Source: Zygnema cylindricum
Lineage: Eukaryota > Streptophyta > Zygnematophyceae > Zygnematales > Zygnemataceae
NCBI GenBank assembly: GCA_037447655.1
Contig: JBBHKE010001749.1
Coordinates: forward strand, 271,860-335,859
Direction of reading: 5' to 3'
Length of the DNA: 64,000 bases
Below, piece after piece: positions 1-11,476 of this stretch (the stretch's first letter is position 1; each line of letters begins with the position of its first letter). The notes below the pieces were generated by a model that worked only from the letters and a program-made list of their open reading frames with translations, did no database searches and was not told the origin of the DNA. A program made the position numbers and the translations under genes.

Positions 1-513
1 GCACGTGTCGTGCAGCCAAAGTGAAAGTGGAAAAGTTTTTGAAGTTAAAACAGGGTGCAGCTAAGGACAAGAAAAGCTGTCTATTGAGGTCTGCAGGCTG
101 TTCATGTTTATACAATGGATTGCTGTATTTGATGACGACAAGTATGATGTATAAGTAGTACTGCTAAAAACAACACTGCCCTCATTGTCCATGTTGTTTT
201 GCTGTTCTGTGGAAAGAAAGTAGAGCATAAAATCAGTAGAAATAGAAATGAAAGTTTGTCCAGTCCCAGTGTCCACATTCACTTGGTTTATTTTTTTTCA
301 AACAAGGGTCGCTTCAGTGGCTATTATTTTTGCTATTTAAGAGAATGTGTTATTTTGAACTGTACTTTTGAATGAACCTATCTGTACTTCTCGAGGACAG
401 TTGTGACATGTTTCTTGTGTCGCACTGTAACCTCAGGAAGGGAATGTTTAAGCTAATGAGCTAACAATCACAACACTTTTTGACTGGAGTACCTGTGCTG
501 TCTGCTTGTGCAG
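1..513. other. Intron or upstream part of the protease gene, no exon recognised
   Basis: No reading frame here resembles the expected upstream protease exon, which should carry the Cys-Trp active-site motif. The stretch ends in a pyrimidine/TG-rich run and an AG acceptor at 512-513, so at least its right end is intron. The signal peptide, the I29 inhibitor propeptide and the catalytic cysteine must lie left of the window. Confidence 0.5.
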
Positions 514-2420
514 GCATACGAATATATCATTTATAATGGTGGCATTGACACAGAAGATGCGTACCCTTACACTCATTTGGACCAGGAGTGCAAGTTTGAT
601 CCAAAGGGTGTTGGAGCCACGGTGAAAGCCGTTGTCAACATAACTGAGGTTTGTCTTTTCCCCGATACCAATTGATACTGCAGTATGTGTTGCATTCTAA
701 TCATGCCTTGATGCATGCATGTGATTCAGGTGTTTGTATCTAGGACATTTGATGTAATTCAATGTTATGGTTGGAAGCAGTGTTTTCTTACTTTTTGCCT
801 GATGAGTGTGTGTTACTTTTCACTTGGTCGTGCTTGTTCCTTTTTCATTTTTTAATTTTTAACTGTGGAACACTCATCATTCTCCATATATTTTTTTTGC
901 AGTTTGACGAGTTGGAGCTGACGGATGCTGTGGCGTTTGTCCGCCCAGTGAGCATTGCATACCAAGTTGTGGCAGACTTCAGATTGTACAAAAGTGGAGT
1001 TTACACCTCAACATCCTCTGCAAATCAGATCCAATGGTATGTGGATACTTGTGCTGTTTGCGAGTTTGTCTTCAATGTTTTATGTCCAGTGGTCGAGTAG
1101 GATTCTTTGTGAGAGGCTGTATAACTCAGGAAATAATAAAAATGATGGACTGCAAAGTGTAACTCAGAATATACATACATAACCAAAGCCTCCCTTCATT
1201 GGTTATAACAAATTTTGAGGCAGACAAAACTGACTTAAGCAACTAGTGCACAGGTTTCCCTCACCTCATTTTCTGGTTTTTATGTTGTTCAGCTGTTCTT
1301 GTGCATTTCTTATTACACAAAGAGGATACCTATGGATTGCGAAAACGTTTAACAAAGATGACTTAAAACCTGTGGTCGAACTATCATTTTTTTTTTTTTT
1401 TGTAGTCATTGAAGGCATCTGCGACGGTTGTAATGGCTGGCTGGCTTTCCTTGGTCTACTTGTGGTGATATTGTGCCTGTTTCGAAAAAATATGTCACAT
1501 TCATTAATGGGTCCCTGGCATCCACTTTGTAGAACTATCGATACCCTCATTTTTTTTGCCACTTAATATAGAGCTATAGATACCTTCATTCAATTTTCAT
1601 GTGTTCACTTTAGTCCCTTAAAAGGACGTGGTTCATTTTTTGACACTTGGTGTGATAGATTCACAAATCGTCTATGATTGTGTTGCACTATCGTCTTCTG
1701 ACACTTCTCTGTGAAAGCTGGACATGAAATGCGCTAGTTATTTTTCTTTGCAGTTGATGAAATTGAACACTATCCGTAGTTATTGAAAGTCTTGAGAAAG
1801 ATTATGTAGTACAAGTGGGTCTTACTTGAGCTGCTTGAAGACAAGGGTATGTGTAAATCCAATGCAAGCTTTCATTTGGATCAATAGAGCTGCCAAGCAC
1901 TTAGTTTTCTGTTCATATTTTTTGCCTGTGAAGACTAACAGAAGTAGAAATTGAGCCATTTGGTGGTTAGAAACTTCGTTAACAGGGGTATGGTTTCAAT
2001 GTGTGGTGCAGAATGTGAATCACGCCGTCGTTGCTGTTGGATATGACACCGAGAGTCTTGCTCTACCCCACTTTATTGTTAGGAATTCGTGGGGTGCTGA
2101 CTGGGGAGAGAAGGGATACTTCAACATTGAAATGGGTAAAAATATGTGTGGTGAGTGTCCAGCCTCCCTTTTTTTTTGTTTTCGTTGCATATTTTTTTGG
2201 AGCATGTAATGGCTGAAAGCTTCGAAAGATGTGGAGTATTTATATTTTGCAAACTTTTTTGGAGTAGTCAAGTTGGTTCTTATCTAATTCACCGAATTGA
2301 TTTCACAATAAAGTTTCAAAAAACAAACAGACCAGGAAGAAACAAACATACAAACACAATGTTTATTTGTACTGTGTTGCAGGCATTGCTACTTGCGCTT
2401 CATACCCCGTTGTAGTGTGA
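514..2420 (+). CDS. Aleurain/cathepsin H-like papain-family cysteine protease, 5'-partial
   Basis: This is the C-terminal half of a C1A cysteine endopeptidase/aminopeptidase of the aleurain type, a vacuolar or lysosomal enzyme. Four exons are visible: 514-648, 903-1036, 2012-2150 and 2383-2420 (stop TGA 2418-2420). Exon 1 reads [20 protein letters not shown], a hallmark of the family. Exon 2 ends in [10 protein letters not shown]. Exon 3 carries the catalytic His in [11 protein letters not shown] and the catalytic Asn in RNSWGADWG. The last exon gives GIATCASYP plus a short tail, as in plant aleurains. The 648/903 and 2150/2383 junctions keep frame. The 1036/2012 junction does not: the obvious GT donor leaves two extra bases, while exon 3 is in phase 0. 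Either a micro-exon or an unusual splice site lies in that 975-bp intron, or the gene is damaged. The catalytic Cys exon is outside the window. Confidence 0.9.
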
Positions 2421-3994
2421 AAGGGAACTGATTCCCGTTTTTCTGTTTAATTATGGTCCTATGTTTGAAGGATATCTCCAGCGTGTAATATTATTTTTTA
2501 TTTTCTGTTGGTTAAAATTGCCATTCAGGGCTTGGAAAATTTTCTGTATAAAAGCAAGTCTTATGTATTTATCTCCTGTTTGTATCAAGGACAGATGTGA
2601 GTCTTCTGCTGTTGTTTTTAGAAATTCTAAATTAAGAAGGATGTCTGTGTAGAGATTTGGGTTGTAGCTATTGAAGACGATTATAGCACATAAATGCACT
2701 TTTAACTGATGGGATTTTCTGAATTTGTATATGAATTTTATCCGCAAGCAAGGGCCGGAGATTTGCTTTCAGACTCTTAGTAATGATAATGGCAAGAAAG
2801 TAATATAGCCGATCAGTGGGCAGCATGACTATTTTGATGTGCTAAAGGCTGTTTCAGAAATTCATCTTGAACTAATTTGTTTGAGAGACTTCTCTTCACA
2901 CATGTTGTTGGATTTTAGGTGTTTGTTCAGATGGGATTTTAATGTTTGTTTTGTCCATTTGCCAAAGAACCCTCCTTCTGTTTCTGTTAATCTCAATTAG
3001 TTTTTAGCAAAGTGACCATTTTTCCTTCAACTCATATTGTTATTCTCCTTTTCTCCACTGTCCCAATTCACAGATAAACTCAATTGGCCCAGCCATCCAA
3101 AACATACAAATCAAACAAAATCTACTAAATAAGTTTATTTCATTTTCGATGATGAAACCATCTCAATTTGTCATCTTACTGCTCAATCAGCATCAATTGT
3201 AAATACAATAAGAAAGGAAGATATAGTAGTCAACAGGCTTCTTCCACTGCAAATTAACCTTTTCCTTTTTCAACAGTGGATAAGTACTTCATGTTACAAT
3301 GTCAACAAAAAAAAAGTCAATTGCTCAGAAAATATTATCTTCAATGATAGAACATCTAGACAAAAAAGAACAAATCAATGTCCTATGTACAAGTAACATT
3401 TCACACACAATGGCCGCATGAACTGTAAAATAAGAAAAAAAGACAATGAAGAAAAATGAACATAAAGCCCTCCAACAGCAGAACAGCTTACTAAAACCTC
3501 TGCTTGTACAAACTATGCTCGACAAAAGCAAACACATGTAGCATTTTCTTTCTCTCATCTTTCAATATGCTACCTACCCTAGGGTAATTTCAAAAGTTAG
3601 GCAGAAAGGTACGATGAATTATCGTACGAAAGACAATTATTTCTAACTCATATTGCTCTCAACTCTCCTTATTCAAAGTCCCGCCCATAAAAAATAACCT
3701 TTGTGTCCAGCTTCTGCACTCTGTCAAGTTGATGAAAGACTCGGTATATCAAAGAAAAAAAAATCCACAAAAAGATGTAAACCAAAGGAGGCTTTAAAAG
3801 AACATCGCCAATTTCTGGAGAATTAATTAAGGAACCTTCGCCCACGTAAGACTTCAAGCCTCTCATTTACATCCAGCAAATGATTTTGTGTAAACAAGTT
3901 ACAAACAGAACCTTATTAACACCAATATTGGTTCATCCATCGTTAGAGCCCATGAGAAGAACTATTTCCACAGTTCCTTTAGTCAAACATTGTC
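2421..3994. other. Intergenic / 3' UTR stretch
   Basis: This AT-rich sequence lies between the stop of the protease gene (+) and the last recognised exon of the Pmp-repeat gene (-), so the two genes converge here. Short open frames occur on both strands but none resembles a known family or has a convincing exon structure. It probably holds both 3' UTRs and perhaps a further 3' exon of the minus-strand gene. Confidence 0.4.
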
Positions 3995-6583
3995 TCAACC
4001 AGAACAAGGGCACTTTGCAACAACACTGCCTCCATTTTCCGTGAGAAAGTCTTTGGCCCTAACCTGGCAGTAAGACATCCTCGAAGATGTAGAAGACAGA
4101 TAAACAGGGCCCTGCAAGAAACAAGGCCATAGAGTTCTCATTAATATGTAGTGCTCCAATACAACATGCGACAACACGCAGATAAAATCGGCAACCCTTG
4201 AAGTGCGTTGCTGATTTGTTATGTAATGATTTGATACAGCCTTATTGAATCCTATAGAGCATTAAATAATAATCTTTTTACCCCGGTTGTATCTGTTTTC
4301 ATGTGAATTAATTGCTAAAATTCCCATAGCGCCAAAATGAAGCCAAGCTAGGCTAAAGCTTTGTCGAAAACAACAAAGCAAAAACAAAATGGATCTGCGA
4401 AATAACAACTCCAGATTCTTCCAAACTTCCTTCCCCTTCAACAGTGATGTAACAATTAACACCCAGCATGTTTCAAAATATTTAGGCATATCTTTCAAAT
4501 CTCTAAAGAAAAAAAAGGAATTAAACCCAATTGCATGTTAAGAGAAAAAACAAATTCTCAACTATTTATCCAAGGCTTAAACATTTCATGCCTTTTTCAG
4601 TTATACACTATCGTACACCAACGCTATCGGTCATCAGCAGTAAAAAAAAAACAAAAAAAAAAGTAAGTAAGGAGGGGGGGGGGAGAAAAAAAACAAAGCC
4701 AACATTGCTTCCTTTTTCATGCCTTTTTTTTGCCAGGTGCCTTTTTTTTTTTTACAAAAACAATTGCAAGGCATCGGTGAAGTTGCTCACCCGAATAGTT
4801 GCCTTGTTGTTAAACGCCACCGTCGAACATATTGTGGCATTTGAACTCCTAAAAAACATTACACCTCCTATCTGCATAACCAAATACCCAAACATGTTAT
4901 TATTGTCAACAGCTCTAGTACAACACTGTCGAGGTAATTGCTTGTCCACACCTCACGAAAACTGAATGCCAGTGGGATTGATTAATTGTGTCTTTCAGTA
5001 CATTCCCGGCTATGACAAAAAAAACAAACACCAGAAGCAGACATACTCTTGCTTCGTTCACCGAAAAAGTTGATTTTGAGATAGACGCTCGTGATGAACC
5101 GAAGGACGACATCGCCCCTCCAGCAAGGACAGCGGTATTGCGGTGAAAACGTGTACTACTGATGGTAGCGGTACTGCCACCAATAAGCTCAATGGCGCCA
5201 CCATAAGAAGCTTTATTTCTGATAAATACTGAATCGGAGATGACAAGCTTGCTAGCCGAATCAGCTTCAATGGCTCCCCCACCTCCCGCTTGAAGCTGCA
5301 TTAATGAAGAAAAGTGTACAATAGAGTGAGTGAGTTGAAAATTCTTGCACGCAATGATCACCAATACCGCTTCACCCTGGAGACAAATAATAATGATGAC
5401 AACAAACCAAAGATTTTAGGCAACAAAACTTCCCAAATCCGTAGCATAACATTCTCATAACATGAAGAATTAAGGCACCGTGACTTCAAAAAAAAGCTCA
5501 ATATTCTACTTTTGTGACCTTCTGCTCGACTTAAGCGCTGTAATAGCCGGAAAAATTAATTAGATTACTTTTGCGAAACAACTCCAGACAGAAATGACGG
5601 ACGATGCCTGAAGGTTATGTGATCATTTATACCGCTCCAGAAGCATAGTTGAAGCTGAATCGTGCCTTTATTGCCCGTAAGGTAGCTCCTCCAGTCACAT
5701 ATACAGCGCCTCCAACTTTTGCTTGCCCAGCTCTCAGCTCAATGTTGCTCAAAGTCACTATTCCCTTGCTGACTTTTAGGTGCCGCCGTGTGTATTTTGC
5801 ATGAATGTAACATGGTCCACCCTGGAAGCCCAGAAATACACCCTCAGTACATACCCAACGAGGGGAGTTGGAGCACCACCTAGCCCGCCCAAAAAACAAT
5901 CCGGAGGCAAGAAAGGCATGATTTTCTTCACAAATTTACCAAACAAATACATAGACTTTGCATCAACAACTTTCAAGGGGATGATACCTCACGACATAAC
6001 ATTTGTGAACGAAGAACCACAGGTGGTTGAATCAAAGGAACTTGGCCATTATTTGATTTACATCACACAGAGCAAGGATATCTCTGAGGAATAAAGGGAC
6101 AGGAAGGCAAAAGGTAATGAATAAAATTAAACATAAGGGTAGACAAAACGTAAGGAATCAACCTTACCTTTTCAGATTTAGCACAAGAAGTCGTATTACC
6201 CCTGATCACTAAAGTCCTTTTGATTTCTGGAACAGCCTTCGTAAGGAAAAAACTTGACTGAATGACAATATCCGTTGATCCACTGTTGATTTTTTGTATG
6301 AACTGATTCACATTTGTCACACCAGCACCTGCGCAACCTGCAAAATTGTAACACCAACAAGTAAGGGAAATTAATCACTGTCAAATTAACAAGTTGGAAG
6401 CCTTGTAATCTTTGCCTTATCGAAATAAGGCCATAAGTTGCAGACTCACGAGCTGTATATGGAATTCACTGAGAAAGATAGTTACTTTTGGAGGCCTATA
6501 TGAGTGTCAACGGTATCCACAAACTTTCCGAAGGGAAAAGAGAAAAAGATAAAAAAAATGACAATTTCACAGAATCCGTCCAT
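3995..6583 (-). CDS. Multi-exon Pmp-type beta-helix repeat protein (secreted or surface), partial model
   Basis: The exons are read on the minus strand. Recognised ones are 6337-6168 (ends RTLVIRGNTTSCAKSEK), 5821-5633 (KVGGAVYVTGG, ARFSFNYASGA), 5295-5047 (GGGGAIEADSAS, DSVFIRNKASYGGAIEL, STRFHRNTAVLAGGAM), 4871-4791 (GGVMFFRSSNATICSTVAFN) and 4111 downward (GPVYLSSTSS, ending by 3995). Most are bounded by AG/GT and are multiples of three in phase 0, a modular pattern. The alternating GGA(I/V/M) and F-x-x-N motifs are those of chlamydial polymorphic outer membrane protein repeats, which form a parallel beta-helix and occur widely in green algal secreted proteins. A possible first exon, 6583-6486, encodes MDGFC followed by a strongly hydrophobic stretch like a signal peptide. 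Its phase does not join directly to 6337, so an exon may be missing. One more exon is likely between 6168 and 5821. Function is unknown; surface or extracellular location is inference. Confidence 0.7.
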
Positions 6584-7552
6584 GTCAACTTAGAAAGTCT
6601 CAATGGTAGGCCCTTCATCTCGCCAATTGTCAGGTGAACAAGTTCCCGTCACATTCATTCAGGCCCACAAAACATGGGCATAAACATAGTAACGATGTGA
6701 ATATTCTGTATTTTCAGTCCCGTCAAAATTTAAACCTTTGGTGGGTGAAGTACGAATCAAACTTTAATTGTGAGATAAAGGTATGATGATGAAGTTAAGC
6801 AACAATGAAGGCTTCAATAAATCGTTTTGCCACATAGGACTTCTTCCATCATTTCATTACCAAAAAAGACATTTCCACTGTCCTGACTCAAATCTGTTCT
6901 ACCACAAAAAAAATGTTTACAAACAGCAGTGTACATGTACAAAATGCATTTCTTAATAAAGTCCAACTGCAAATTTTCCATCATTTTACATACATTAATA
7001 GTTTCCCGCGTCAATTGTATAAACTAGGTGAATTCGTCTACCACATTATTAGTTTCAAGGTAAAAGAGCATTAGATTTGTAAAAAATATCAAAAAAGAAG
7101 AATATCCAACGAAGGTCTTCACAATCTAACATTATGTCTATACATAGCCATGCATTTTCAATGGCACTCTTCCAGGAGGTATAAGAACCTTGATTCCTAC
7201 ATACAATCAATATTACAACAAAAACATGTTTTACTCTATTCCTCAATCTGAGATCCGTCATTTTGAAATGTGACACCGTCAGCAGATGCAACTAAGTGCT
7301 TTCAATACAATACAAGCAAAAAACACACGTCACTTCTTCTTGCTTAACTCCTTTGGCTGCTACAGCAAGCAGAAAATAAGACAAAAAGCATGAGAAGGAA
7401 GTACCCTGGAAAACAAACCTAATATGCAGAGGAGGGAGTACGCAACGAGCCGAAACAGGGCAACAATAATGCTCATCTTTCTGTCCTTTGGCAATACATT
7501 CATACTGAATGGTAGAGATTGTTTTGAAGCAAAAAACGGCAGTTACAAAAAA
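6584..7552. other. Intergenic stretch, nothing recognised
   Basis: AT-rich DNA upstream of the presumed start of the Pmp-repeat gene and downstream of the poly(A) signal of the small minus-strand gene. Short minus-strand frames (for example 6814-7014 and 7055-7291) have no recognisable domain or splice logic. The Pmp gene promoter is probably in the left part. Confidence 0.4.
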
Positions 7553-7558
7553 GATTTA
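7553..7558 (-). terminator. Candidate poly(A) signal AATAAA
   Basis: Read on the minus strand this is AATAAA, followed by a T-rich stretch, about 110 bases downstream of the stop codon of the candidate small minus-strand gene. Its position is right for the cleavage/polyadenylation signal of that transcript, but the motif is frequent in AT-rich DNA. Confidence 0.35.
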
Positions 7559-7669
7559 TTCATAGAAACTGACAGGAAAACGGGTTTCAGCGAGATCTAA
7601 AATGCTAACTTTGAAAATGTGGCAAATTATCATGCCATTCACTCGAATGGCGGAGCAGTTGGCTTCTTC

Positions 7670-8075
7670 TCAGCAGCTTTGGTCAAACAGATCCTCCATG
7701 GCTTTCCACAAGCACAGCTCAATCTGTCAGTAAGTCAGCACCCAACATGGCAGTCACCTGTCACCTGTCCGTACGATAGTTTCTGATGGTTACCGTACAA
7801 ATGAACGTACATAATGGACAGACCACATGTGTCCATGATAGTGGAGAAAACGTCCTGTACCGTTATTGTACTGTACTGCAGAGCAGATTTCCTGTCAATC
7901 GTACGCTTTCACACAAATTCTGAAGTGAATTGCAACTGCCGAAGGGACACGAAATATAAATATATTTTATTGTACACGAAATTGTACAGCTTTCAGGACA
8001 CCTACTTGTTCAGAGGGGTATCCACCAGCCCCGTCAATAAATTTGTGCCCGTACAGACGGCCGCCAACACCATTG
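7670..8075 (-). CDS. Unrecognised small gene, last two exons
   Basis: Two minus-strand exons fit together. Exon 8075-8006 is preceded by an AG acceptor and followed by GTAGGT. It reads one base, then NGVGGRLYGHKFIDGAGGYP and SEQ. Exon 7723-7670 is preceded by TGACAG and reads IELCLWKAMEDLFDQSC then stop TGA. The join is in phase 0. The composition (GRLYGHKF, LWKAMEDLF) looks like real globular protein rather than random translation. On the minus strand an AATAAA lies about 110 bases past the stop (plus 7553-7558), fitting a gene end. I do not recognise the family. The exon before 8075 must end with two bases of a split codon and was not found in the repeat-rich DNA upstream. This could also be a broken gene. 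Confidence 0.4.
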
Positions 8076-8797
8076 CTGACAAAGAGTGTGGAAACTGGAA
8101 ACGCCAACAAGCGTGATACAGATTATTCTGATTGGGTAAATCCCTTGGGATCGCGTCCATTTTATTTTTTCCCAGCGTGGACGAACCGAACCGACTATTC
8201 GGTGTCAAGGCGTCATTTTGATTTGTGAGAATCTGAGAATTCTGTACTGTAGCATCATAGCTGTACGGCAATCTGCGACGAAAACAGGGTCACAGACCGA
8301 CAGCAGGTAGGAAAATGCAGGAACCAATGAATGAAAATTGCGTTCACATATAATGTACGGCATCATTAGAAAAGAATTATAGTGAACGCCACCCAGACAG
8401 CCCTACCGTGTAAAACGAATTTGTACTTTTCAATAAGTGGCCGCGGCTTTGTCAGAGTAGGTCTGAGCGGCCGTTGGTCCAAACGCAAAATGCTGGGTGG
8501 ACACCCCTCGTGAGTCGCAGGTGTCTTACATTTCCGTACAGGTTTTTTTTATGCTGTCGACCTACCAGTTTGGTGAGTCACGCATAGCAACTCTGGATTT
8601 AAAATTTAAAATTGGTGTACAGTTAATGGTACACTAATACATCGTATAAAACAAAACGCTTCCGTTCGCACTGCCGTTGTGGATCTGGTCAATCGCGATA
8701 TTTTTATGCGGTGAAAATTTGTCGGTGACAATTTGTAAACGGAGCTCACATTGGAAAAGTTTACGAGTTTTTGTAGCGTACATTGAAAGTTTGAAAC
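8076..8797. other. Intergenic repeat-like DNA
   Basis: No gene is recognised. The stretch is rich in GTAC/GTACGG words, as are the TIR elements of this window, and is probably old transposon-derived sequence. Any upstream exon of the small minus-strand gene would have to be here or further right. Confidence 0.35.
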
Positions 8798-9436
8798 CAT
8801 AGTTCAAAAGTAGGTGAAAGTAGGCCCATACAGTATGCCTATTGTATGCAAAACATACAATATTCCCTTAAGACCCATATTGTATTGGTCGAAAAATGAA
8901 AAAAAAGGTTAAGAGGGTTGAGTTGCACATCGATCGATAGAGAATTAAACGGCATGTTTAAATTTTGAAAAAAAATCGGACAAAAAATATTTTTTCTGTG
9001 AATTTTGAGGTGTTTTTTATTTCAACCGTCAGATTTGGACGATCGGACGGTCGCTGGTCAAAGTAGCGATCTTAAGAAGATCACATGAAAAGCCCATAAC
9101 ACAACTTACGATAGGACTATTTGTCATATTAGCTTCTGCAATTTTGAAGGACACACTAAATAAAGCCTCAAATTGACCAACCAGGTTGCCCGTCCGCGTT
9201 TTTTTTTTTTTTCTGGGTTTTTTTTCCGGCGGAATGTCATCCTACGCCGCGTCAGCTCGTTAAAATATTTCGTCAGGTGGCGTGCGCTGTACTATGATCA
9301 TACGTCATATTCGTACGATCGTACAAGAGTGTCCGCAACTCACACCCATACAATATGCCTACTCTACGCGAGTTTAGTGCCAAGTTTTGTGCGCCTACCA
9401 AAGGCCTACCATAAAAACGCCTACTTTTGAACTATG
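8798..9436. mobile_element. hAT-like non-autonomous TIR element, family 1, copy A
   Basis: The left end reads CATAGTTCAAAAGTAGG and the right end is its inverse, CCTACTTTTGAACTATG. The interior shares long stretches with the element at 40597-41053, for example the AACATACAATAT region, the GCACATCGATCGATAG block and the GATCACATG block. There is no open reading frame for a transposase, so it would be mobilised in trans. The 8 bases on each side do not match, so the target duplication is lost or the ends were altered. Copy B has a perfect 8-bp duplication, which places the family in hAT-like elements. Confidence 0.75.
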
Positions 9437-9984
9437 ATGCAATCAGATCTTCATTAAACATTTGGAATAATCGGATGCTTTACAGCTGTACACAAACCCT
9501 AAACATGTAAAACGTACCAAAATGTACTAAATAAGTACTAAAATGTACTTACTGTGGTCAGCTCTGACTTGACAGCCGCGCCAGACAGCGCTTCGTGACA
9601 GTATTATCTGACACAAGTGAAGAGGCAGCGTGATACGTGACCTCGGTGCGCGATTTCTCTTGATTTCCCTGTCAGATGTAAGGCTGGCATATTCAATTGT
9701 AATTCTGGTTTGTAGTACAGTGACGTGGTTTTTTAGTACAGTGACGTAAATAACAAGAAGACAGTTCCGTGCAGCGTTCTTTTGACCGTTGATACGAAAA
9801 GAATAATCGAAATATACCTTTCGGCAAAGTTAGCTGTAGGACGAAGAGATTTAGAATCAACATAGGACCGAATCATAAACTGTTTTCGCAATTGATATGT
9901 CGACGTGTCCATAACAAGGGCCGAACAGGAAAAAAATGTACGGAAATTATAGCTTTCCGACGTGGCATTGCAGAGACAAAAGTG
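9437..9984. other. Intergenic stretch between two TIR elements
   Basis: No gene or RNA is recognised. It contains short repeats of GTACTNAA-type words near 9510-9550 and ends in the 8-bp target duplication (9977-9984) of the next element. Confidence 0.4.
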
Positions 9985-10673
9985 CCTAGTTGTTCAAATC
10001 GCGCGATTTTTTCATTTTTTCCAGTTTCTACGTATTGTACGTGACTTTTGAAAAAATCGCAAAAAAACGTCTACTGTAAACTGAAACTGGAATTTACGGG
10101 AAACCTATAAACAAATTACGGCAACTGTGCGGTTTTTTACGGTAGTCGTACGGAAGTTTACGAAAAGATATGATACACAAATTGGTACTTTCTGTTCTGT
10201 AAACTGAAACGGAATGTGCACGGATGTGTACGAAATTTTATCGTACATATACGGACAATTTCAAAAAGAGACGTTTCAGCGTCACACTATTTGCGCGTCG
10301 TAAGTTCAAAATGTATACGAACGTCTTCTTTAATTTTTTTTCAAAGAAGCCGCCATGAAAACGAATCTTAAAGGAAGTTGCCATTAGTAACGCCAAGGAA
10401 GAAGACAGTGAAACTGCCGTTCAAGCCGTTGTCGAAGCTATAACTCTGACAAAAAAACAGCGTTAGCGAGGATTCGAACCTGGGCCTACAAGTTACAAAA
10501 GTAGACTACGTACAAACTGCGGTACATGTTCAATTCAATTTTTTTTACATGTACAAAATTGTACGGACAGAAATTCATTAACGATTTTTACGATATTTGA
10601 AATCGACCTCTCCAATTTCTACGTATTGTACGCGCGTTTGAATCGTGCGTAAAATGCGTTTTGAACAACTATG
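9985..10673. mobile_element. hAT-like non-autonomous TIR element, family 2, copy A, with 8-bp TSD
   Basis: The 689-bp element begins CCTAGTTGTTCAAA and ends TTTGAACAACTATG (near-perfect terminal inverted repeats). It is flanked by identical 8-base duplications CAAAAGTG at 9977-9984 and 10674-10681, the duplication length of hAT elements. No transposase frame is present. The same element is present in opposite orientation at 53089-54173, where both ends and much of the interior align. It carries a tRNA-like segment near 10460-10535. Confidence 0.85.
10455..10535 (-). other. tRNA-like segment (B box) inside the hAT-like element
   Basis: On the minus strand the sequence reads an anticodon-loop-like TTTTGTAA, then GTAGGCCCAGGTTCGAATCC, a perfect pol III B box/T-loop, then CTCGCTAACGCTG and a run of seven T like a pol III terminator. 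A matching acceptor 5' strand is not evident, so this is not called a tRNA gene. The related element at 53089-54173 keeps a variant (AGGTTCAAATCCT near 53388). It is best read as a captured tRNA relic. Confidence 0.4.
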
Positions 10674-10681
10674 CAAAAGTG

Positions 10682-11265
10682 AGATCGAGGAATTTATGGA
10701 AAAGTGGAAATGCTCGGAATTCCTGTAACCATTTTGTTGCTTCCAACATTTTTCACATTTTGGAAACCAGTGACAGTTATAACGCAGAACTTTGAGGTGG
10801 AATCCCATGGCGGTAAAAAAATCTTTATTTATTACGAAATTTAGGTCAATATTCGTGTAAAGTCTTTACCACAAAATATGTGAAAACTCTTTCCGTAGAA
10901 TAATTTTGTTTTGGATAATCTGCACATACTGACAAATATCACGGAAACCAAACAACTTGCGAAAAGTTGAGAAATGGAGAGATAACGTTAAGAGAAAATT
11001 TTGTAGTCGCTAAAAAACCCTAGGAAACCCTAAGACGTAATAAAAAAAATAAGCAAATCATTGTGGCAAAACTACATTTCAGTACGAACATTCTTCTATG
11101 TACCCGATTGAAATGAAAATGTATTGCATAACATGTGATGAAAAAACCATCAAGGTACAGAAGGGATAAAATATAATAAAAAAAAAACATTTGAAGACTA
11201 CAAAAGCCAAAGAGGGATAAAACAACTTTACAGCACGTATAAGGATGTGAGACGACGTACAGTTA
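10682..11265. other. Intergenic stretch, nothing recognised
   Basis: AT-rich DNA without a convincing gene. A minus-strand frame at 10578-10808 overlaps the end of the TIR element and is not supported. Confidence 0.35.
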
Positions 11266-11476
11266 CACCGTAAATCGCTAATAATGTTTATGTTTTTTTC
11301 GTCTCTTAAAACATATTTTCTCCGTACACACATGTCGGATTGTGGATGTGACGACTGCGATTGAAAGGTAAGATTCTCAACTTTCGATTGGTGGTCTCAA
11401 ATTGACAATCAGACAAATGTGTACGGAGAAAAAATGTTTTAAGTGGTAAAAAAATCAATAATAGCGATACAAAGTG
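11266..11476. mobile_element. Foldback MITE with TA target duplication (copy 1)
   Basis: The 211-bp element lies between TA dinucleotides (11264-65, 11477-78). The left terminus is CACCGTAAATCGCTAATAATG. The right terminus, reversed, is CACTTTGTATCGCTATTATT. Most of the interior is also inverted-repetitive: the TTTTCTCCGTACACACATGT block faces ACAAATGTGTACGGAGAAAA. The same element recurs at 41938-42152 and as the left part of 43334-44381. The TA duplication suggests a Tc1/mariner-type transposase acting in trans. Confidence 0.75.

Noticed and set aside
5780-6094. 104-codon plus-strand frame overlapping the Pmp-repeat gene
   Set aside because: Antisense to minus-strand exon 5821-5633 and intron; proline/lysine-rich low-complexity part and no recognisable domain.
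7639-7723. Alternative reading of the terminal exon as LSCACGKPWRICLTKAAEKK
   Set aside because: This frame needs a preceding exon ending in two spare bases, whereas the phase-0 reading joins directly to 8075-8006.
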